64,000 bases of DNA from Apostichopus japonicus (lineage: Eukaryota > Echinodermata > Holothuroidea > Aspidochirotida > Stichopodidae), in the NCBI RefSeq assembly GCF_037975245.1, contig NC_092571.1, positions 4,982,001-5,046,000 of the forward strand, read 5' to 3'. Under the pieces are notes generated by a model, which saw only the letters and a program-made list of their open reading frames with translations, was not told where the DNA came from and did not search any database. A program made the position numbers and the translations under genes. How positions within the stretch are numbered: the stretch's first letter is position 1; every line of letters starts with the position of its first letter. Below are positions 13,101 through 22,100 of this stretch, piece by piece.

Positions 13101-16100
13101 ATAGAACACACCCATGCAGCCATCACCAGTAGGTTGCAAATGACTGAAATACTTAGAATGAATAACTTACACATATGTCTCAGTCAAAAGAAAAAAAAAT
13201 GTTCTATTAATATTTAGTTATTCTTGTTTCGCTGCGTACACACATTGATGAAATTGCCTAACATGGTATTGCTTAAGATAATTCTGAAAATAATTCCAAT
13301 GGCAGTTCTGACCCTTCACTTTGATGGATCTCAAGCAGTCATCCAAATGAACTTATAAATGTCTGTTAGTGAAATGAAGCCTACAAACAATCTCCTTCCT
13401 TTATCTAGCATTTGACATTTTATTAGAATATTGATTGTACGGTAGGCCTATTGCCCTATTCATAATTTCCTTAGTTGTTTTGTGTCCACTCTGTGACCTA
13501 AAGTCAGCAGCAAGGCAGGCAATCTTCACTCAATTCGATACCATCATCAAGTGATGTTTATTATTGCTTCATTTTACTGTGCTTCCCCTTTAACTGCACT
13601 ATGAGATTAATGTCTGTGGTCTGATTATTCCTTGGGGAGGGGGCTGATTATACCTTGGGGAGGGGGATGATTATTCCTTGGGGAGGAGGCTGATTATACC
13701 TTGGGGAGGGGGCTGATTATACCTTGGGGAGGGGGCTGCTTATACCTTGGGGAGGGGGCTGATTATACCTTGGGGAGGGGGCTGATTATACCTTGGGGAG
13801 GAGGAATCCAATGATTAGATCCAACACAAATACTTCAACAGTAGTGATTAAATGAACTCTCAGTCTTGATGCTCCACTGGAAAAAATAACCAGCCTCATG
13901 AATCTTTCAAAGTTTTGTTTCTTCCCCATAGGTGCTTAGTCTCTTTTATCCCTATCCTATATTACTATCCTTGATCTCCCATCAAATCAGATCACATTAA
14001 ATAGTACAACATAGTAAGTACCACTCACCTTAACAGTTGTCTGTCTTTTTCAGATCACATTAAAAAGTACAACTAAATAAGTTCCTATCACCTTAACATG
14101 AAACAGTACAACATAATAAGTACCACTTACAGGTGTAGGAGCCTCATTTGATTTGGGGGGGCTGTAACCACTTGCCTGAAAAATATAACCAACATTTTTC
14201 GCGCGCTTTCCGCAAGTTCAACATCTTAATGTGCTATCATATAGGCATTCATCGGTTTTTACATCACATGCCGAACACTGATGAATATATAAATAAATAC
14301 CAATTAATACCAAATATTAAAGTGCTGTTACCATGAAATAAAACATGCTCAAGAGCACTGTACAAAAGAAGCAATTTCTGGAATATAAAGGAATGAATAC
14401 CTATATGACATGCACATTAAGATGTTGAACGCGCTTGGAGCGCGCGAAAAATTTTGCTTATATTTTCCGTGTTATTACCCTTCCATATTGGTTATAATTA
14501 TTGGGCAAGTCGTTACAATGTTAACGATAATAATAATATCAGTTTAACCATTTCAGTAGGTCCCCGATAAATTCTCAGCATATTGCCCAAATTTTCACAA
14601 CAAAAATTGAAAAACACATTGCGAATTTTTCTTCTTTCAGTAGTTGCCCGAAATATTCTCAGCATATTGCCCGAATTTTCACAACAAAAATTGGTTGGGG
14701 GGCTAACAATTAGCCTATCTGTCTTTTTCAGATCACATTAAATAGTACACATCAATAAGTTCCTATCACCTTAACATGAAACAGTACAACATAATAAGTA
14801 CCACTCACCTTAACATTAAAGTGTACAACTTAGTAAAAAGTTCCACCCACCTTAACAATTAGCCTATGTCTTTTTCAGATCACATTAAATAGTACAAATT
14901 GATATGTTCCACTCACCTTAACATTAAAGTGTACAACTTAGTAAAGAGTTCCACCCACCTTAACAATTAGCCTATCTGTCTTTTTCAGATCACATTAAAT
15001 AGTACAAATTAATATGTTCCACTCACCTTAGCAGTGTCTGTCTTCTTCAGACCCTTCCCCCTAGAATACTACTGTGGCAACATAAATGATGAACACACAT
15101 GTTAACTACCTTTGACTTGGAGCAGCACTAAATACAAACTAAGTGCAGATCAAAGATCAGTATAATTTTGATGGTTAGTCAGAGACCTTTAATGTCATCA
15201 AAACATTGGTGACTGTTTGTGTAAAGAAACCCTCTGGAGTTGATGGAAAAAGTACACCACACAAAGGAACTCCTTCAAACTTCAATGAGTGTTTGCACCA
15301 CTGAGTCAGATACATCTAATAAAACTGGATTCCATTACCACACTATAGCTTTCATTGTTCATGGGGCAAGGACTACCTCTTGCAAGTTCTTAAAGTATAT
15401 TTATCCTGAACTTTATTAATGGGCATTTTATCACTTGGACTCTCCATTCAATGGTTCTACTCACTAAATTGATTTAAGGAGTGGTCTGTTTGACTGTATG
15501 ATGACCTAGTGGTCTTATGTCGGTATTGTTACTCTTGTATACCATACAAAGACTGCATAAGTGATCCAAAAATATAATGTTAGAATACAAACCCGATAAA
15601 ATGAAATGAAACCATCAAATTGCATTTTCACGTTATCATTGTGCCTGTCTTTAAAGGACATGTTGCATTTTGAGTATTTCTTATGCAGTGCTAGTTAAAG
15701 GCATTAACGACTCGCCCCAAACCGCATGCCGCCCTCTGAAAAAAAAGTTAACTTTCCGTTGCTTGCAAGTAAAGTTTTTTTTATTGTCGCTACAAAATGC
15801 AGACAGTAATAAAATGTGATACCTTGTTATCTTTAGCTGGCCTGAGATGTCCATCCCTGCTTATGTACACTGTGCTGGGTATTGACCGCAGCTTGTATGC
15901 GTCGACTGTACACTAGTGTCTATATGATTACGTACAGAAGCAAGCTGTGTGTGTGTAATTTCGCTTGAAGCTTGCAGTAATGAGTACGTTTGGTTAGGAT
16001 AGGTATGGTAGAGATCCTCTGACGTGTAATTGTAAAACCTTTGTCGTAGATCAGATGGTAGAGGCGCGTGTCCATACAAAAAGGCAGGAAATTTTTGCAG

Positions 16101-19100
16101 TAACATTTGTACTTGGGGATCAAAAAAGAATTAAATTGTTCAAAACGACATCTTCGGAGAGCATGAGTAATGTAAGTACGCTATGTACAGTTGGCTATGC
16201 TACGAACCTTCTGACTTTCAATAAGGCTGAATTACCTTTCTCCAATAATATTTTAGTTAGGCCTACTGTTAGTGTTTGCACGGGGTATACGGCTACTCGG
16301 GTACCCACCCGACGCGATACTACCCGGTTCCAAAGTGTTTTTTTTTGTTTTTTTTTGTTGCAAACCAATGGTTAGGCAAGATTTCGAAACTAGGTCATAT
16401 TACCGGCATTTTAGTCGTTTCTTTTTGCGCGAGTCTTCACTCCCTTTAAGGAATCTTGCATATTTGAACGGATGTACACAAAGCAAGATTCCTAAAGGTT
16501 TGGTTCTTGCTTGTTCATGTGCTAAATATTGAGATATACAATGGTCTGTACATGGCATGGATACCTTTTTTCCTCTAGCCCTTCTCATTCACACTCCCCC
16601 TCCCCCTTAACTATCAGCCTTCAGCAATATGAAGTACCTACATAATTTTGGCTGTGCAATCTCTTAATATCAAAACAGGATCACCTTCAAATTGATAGAT
16701 TGATGGTTGACCCTTAACCCTAAATAATCTATGACTTGCTGACTGCATCTGACTTAAAGGAATTGTCTGGTTGAAGATTTTGATACATTGTCCTCATATA
16801 TAGTTCTTATTCATCTCATTCCAACGATGTGAAAATTGTCCCCATTCGACGTTTCTTCTTGTAGAAATGTGGTTTTGAAATTCACCAGTTTCTCACCAAA
16901 AGCACTGTTTGTTCGAACGCATCAATATGGTGATTGACGTAGTGCAGGCAAATAGGCAAAACAAGCGACTTGAAGTTAGTTCTCCCATTTCCGCAGCAAA
17001 TACAATCTTGTGTGTACACGCACAGGTGATTGCCTATTGTATATTACTAACACATCGCGAACGTATACAGCCTGCCATGCCCAGTTGGTAAACGTACATA
17101 GCGTTGCACATTGTACACTCCCACACTCAAAGAAAGTATTATCTGTATTCAAACACAGTTTTTGTTGTGATTACTGTAGGAACTGTATGGAGCGTGGGTT
17201 ATGTCCCAATCTTCAATTGCGAAGGTGACGTCACGTTCTCTACTGTTCAAAGTACATTTGAAATATCCATCCTAGACGATTACAAAATTGTTTCAATTCT
17301 GTACAATTTCTTGAAGACAATATATATATTATCAACAGGGAGCCATGTGTTGGTTGTACATTTGTCTCTTTCGGCGTTCGTTGTTATACCATTACACATT
17401 ATCATTGATACAAACACAAGACACATTAACGCTCTGTTGTCTCAAATGTAGAGTTTATTGCCGAAGATGCCGTTTGTAAGACGTGGTTGAGGTAACTATA
17501 TGAATATTATATTTAAGCTTTGGCTCATGTTAGGATAGGGAAGTATTTGTGAGTTTGTGACCCGCAATTCGTATTTTTCTTCATTAAACGTGGACCTAGT
17601 CTCAGCGTGGGTTAGCCTATCGTGATATCGTGTGGGTAGGCCTAGGTTTATTGTTTTCGAGAATGCATAACGATGGTATTCAAGTTCAAATCGAGTAATT
17701 TCTAAAGCGGAGGTAAGTTTTGTACTGTTAAAATATAATATTATAAGTTCACATGCCTTGTTATTGTTGTATTCGAGGGCATCGTGTGTTCATTGTCTAG
17801 GATAAGCGTGCTTTACCGTGAATTGTTTAGTGTGTGTAATGTATTTTGTACTATATTCCAATAGAGCGCCCTCTCATAACAAACAAGATATCTGTGTGTA
17901 ATAGGCAAGCCACCCGAGTGAGCCTGCGTAACATTATCTAATTATTCATTAAGGTATTTTCTTTCATTATTCACCACTTTATGTGTTAACCAGTACTGAT
18001 TAAGATTAAATTCACCTCTGTTGAAATTGGTTTAGGACAAAATGCCTCTCGCTGCTGTGGTAACCACAAAGTTGTTCGACGATGTATACTGTAACAAGTT
18101 ACACGTTCTGTGAACGGGGGAACTGGTTGAGATGTAATTGACTAGATTAATTGTGTTATTGTTTTATTAGTGAAATGCCCTGCCCAGTAATGGACAGAGA
18201 GATTGTAAGGCAGACGTGCCAAGATTTAAATGTCACAATCTCATTATTACTATTATGTGTTAAGTCTAGTGGTACTCCCAGATCTACCCTTGTTATTGTA
18301 GTTGTACAGACAGCGTAGAAACCAGCCTAATTGGGTCACAGAGAGTAGAGTTAGTCTGGTACACAATTGTGACTTTATTTTTATGTTTTGTTTCATTTTT
18401 ATTATCTTTCAGGGAAACCACCTGAAGGTGCTGCACTGTCCTTTTTCGTATTTGTAGTTTTGACATAATCTCTTGAACATGCTATATGAGAGAAGAAGTT
18501 ATAAACCACTTGGCCACCAGAACAAGCGGTGGTAGCAATTAGCACTCTCTCCTGCCTATTTATTTGCTTGCGTGGCCTCACACATGTATGATACACTACA
18601 GCGAGTACAGTACAGACAAGTCTCCTGCAGGGAGCTGAAAATCCATTTAATAAATCAAATTGAAACAACCTGACATTTTGAGAAAGCATGTTGAGGTAAT
18701 TAAATTTGTTTATGGTCTATTCCAAGAATGATCACTTTTGTAATGAAAAACCAAAATAACTCTACATTACATAAGAAAGGTTTATTGGTGGCCTAATAAT
18801 TTCCTTCTGTGTTCCCTGGTTGCCCCCCTCCCTTCTGGTTGTCCCCCTTTCTCCCAGCTCCATATATATACAATCAGGTGAAATTTGTTCCACCTGCTAA
18901 CATGGTTAGGTACATTCTTAGCAAACTACTCAAATTTGTGAAAATAGTGCCTAACGTCTTTACATTTGTGAAGCAATTTACTCAATTTGTATGTGTAGGA
19001 ATACGCATTATTTTAACTTTTTGGCTCCCCACAGCTGGTTGAGCGTTGGACACACTGCAAAAAGTCTCTAACCAAAGTTAATTTTTACTTGTTATTCAGT

Positions 19101-22100
19101 GCTCATAATTACTACTTTATTATTTTCACCTTTGCTTGGCAAGTTTAAAGCTCTGTGAGGTACAAGGGCGGCGGAAGCAATTTTAATCTGGGGGGGCACC
19201 GACATCAAAGGGCACTTTGCAGAAATTCGATTGGACTGATGCAGCCTTATATTTAGTACCCTTTATAACTCTTATTGTATTATCTTACTTGCGTATACAC
19301 ATCACTCCATCAACGCCTCCCCCCCCCCTCAAGGAAAATATGCATATATACTAGCACTGCAATATCCAATGTGCAAATTGGGAAACAAGGATTATGTTAA
19401 TATCTTAACAAATTTGTCCCATTCGAAATAGCTTTGAGTTTGACCCACAGAAATTCATTAAAAGTCAGGGGCGTAGCCAGGATTTGCAAAGTTGTATGCA
19501 CGACTATCTGAGCGGAGGGCCACCATCGGTTGGCGCGGAGTGTACAAGAAAATTTTTGGTTTTACAAACCCCTCAGATGGCCGGAAACGGCCCTTCCCGA
19601 GTGTTCATTCTGGTTCCCTGGCCTCTTGCTAACTTGAGACACCTCAATTTCTATCTAGAAAAAGGGCACATTTTTAACCTGAGGAAAAGTGGGGGGGCAC
19701 GTGCCCCCTGTGCCCCCCCGGTTCCGCCGCCCTTGTGAGGTAAATATGTATTCCATTTGTATTATTCCTAAGATTGATTATCTCGAGGGCAAATAACCTG
19801 TATTTTAATAGTTGTTTGAAGGACTCGAACAAGGCTAGTAGATTGTCATTATAGCTGTGTTCAAGTTACGTTCGCTGTTCCAACAGCGAACAAGTTACAG
19901 TAAAGGAACTTATTTTTCTTCTACTACTGCATGTAACATGTGATTTTAAGTTAACTAAGTGTTTAATTGGCATCATATGGCAAATGACCCTCTGGGATAT
20001 TTATGTTTGTATATGATGACATGTTTAGGTTATACCCAGACTGGCACGTGTATTGTAAGTTTTGGAGCCTATCGGGTTAAATGACACTTAGGCTGTATGT
20101 GTTAGTGACTGTAGAGGTGTTCGCTAATAGCGCCCTCTGATAGTCCGCACCGAAGCATTGTTTTAAGATGGACGCACCCATGTGTCGGTAAACGTTATTG
20201 TTGCACACATAACAGTGTAGGTGTGGTACTGACTTGTATCCCACTGGATCTTAGTAAACTGCTTCATTAATGTATAAGATGAGTTGAAATGAACCAAATG
20301 TCTATTCAATTTTTGAGCTGCCATTTGTGTTAGGGGAAAATTTTCATATGTTTGGTAATATAGTTGGAAACAAAGGTTAGGGTTATATGAAAGTGAGGCC
20401 CCCCCCCCCAGGAGTGTTCCATTTTATACCTATGTCAAGGGGTAAACTGCACATGTATTGTTTGTATTTTCCAGTTATCATTTTGTCCGAGGAACATCAC
20501 CTAGATATGTCTAAGATTAATTGTTACTGTTCTGCGGCCAGGTTAATTTTAGCTCACTTAGCCAACTTAAAGGAGTCTTCCGATTTCTTTCTAGTAAATT
20601 AAAGCAGTGTTACCTATGATGGAAGGTCAGGCTATACTGTTTCTTATTTCTAAACTATTTTAGTGGTTTCCTTGTTTTTCTTTTTTCACATTTAGAGCTT
20701 GCTAGAAGGGAGTGTTAATACACTGCTTGCCAAGTAAACCAATCTTGGACTCATTTTTGTCACCCCATTTCCCCCATGGGTGTCACCACATTGACAACCT
20801 TACCACTCCCGGCTTTACATATACCATTTGGCATTGTGATACTTAATTCTGTGGTATGACAAACTGAGTCAGCTGGGCATGAGAGTGCCAAGAGAATTCT
20901 CACCTCTGACTGAAGGATAAACTTGAAACGGACTTGTCCTACAGGGCTGTTGGTACCAGCAGTGTGATGAACAGAGTACCCTAATAGCGATATCACTTCG
21001 AATGGCAATGGTTCAGAAGCATCTTTGTAGAAGTGAAGATTAGAACCGTGAAGTTTCACCCAGCATCTGAAAGGGAGAAAATATTGTTTACTAAATATAA
21101 TAATGGCACTCAAATTGGTCGCTGCCTGCACACAGTACTACGTGTGCATTTTCCAGGCCTGTATGGTGAGGGTGGAAGATCGATGGTCCGTGGAAGAGGT
21201 TAAGCCAGTAAATGAAGGCAAATAACAAAAAGTGAAAACATTGCTATTAATTGCAGACTTTTAGTCTTGGTTTGATATGGTCCTAAGACCAAAGAAAAAC
21301 AAATTTAAGTGCTAGAAATGTTTTCAACAGCTATAGACATTTTATGAGATATTTCACTTTTAAAGTATGGTTAAAATTCCTGGAAAGATCGTTTAAGGCT
21401 ATATTTATGATGATGTTGGTTCCTCTGTACAGGCCTTAATGTAAATCATTTGTGCAGTAGACTGCAATGTCCTTCACTTTAATTAATGAACCACATTAAG
21501 GAGTCACTCACTAGATATTAAAAAGTGGTAAAGAAGTACAACCTGGACTGATGACAGTTTTTTTTTTTAACTGTCTGCAACAAATCAAATTTGGCTTTGT
21601 TCCTAAAGTCTTAAATATCAGTCCACATAGAGACCACTTAAGCATCCTGTTAAATAAGTGATTTTGTAGATATTGTAAGTAACCCTGTGAATACAAATTC
21701 ATGCACCATAATTCCCAGTGAGCATCTTAGCATGCTTAATAAATAATTATCAGCCTTAAATTCACTGTCTCCTTTGCTCCTTCATTCTGTTGAACAGATT
21801 ATGATATACCAACCACCCCCCCCCCCCTCACCCTCCATTGGACTGTACCACTCCATAATCATAGTTGCCAAGTTATATTTTCCAGTTTGAGAATATTACT
21901 AACAATTATTAATGAGCAGTCCAAACCAGAAATGCAAATATGCATGGATGTGTCGATGACAAATAACTTAAGCTGAATCTTTTATAGAATCTGACATTTG
22001 AAGGTATCCTTCTTTAGATGTCATGCTTACAAGTTTTCCATATATTATTCTCTGCTTCATGGCAATGAAATTACCACTTCAGAAATCCACTGAAAGCAAC

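Larger units (their letters stand above)
11193..20903 (-). other. 9.7-kb intron between the third and fourth coding exons
   Basis: It contains a 33-bp repeat (11281-11383), a 24-bp repeat (13621-13805), a donor-like repeat cluster (14020-15045) interrupted by a hAT-type element, a second copy of the CRE-containing repeat (17142-17290) and a hAT-type element (19163-19735). Stretches 11400-13600, 15065-17140, 17300-19160 and 19740-20900 show no supported gene; short open frames there have no domain-like content. Confidence 0.6.

Noticed and set aside
18402-18689. 95-codon minus-strand frame as a gene
   Set aside because: No domain, no acceptable splice context and no homology that I recognise. 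It lies in a long intron of a gene on the same strand.
20760-20903. Continuation of the minus-strand reading frame beyond the PH2 exon
   Set aside because: A good donor at 20904/20903 and an in-phase exon at 11192 complete the PH domain. The continued frame has no PH-like sequence.
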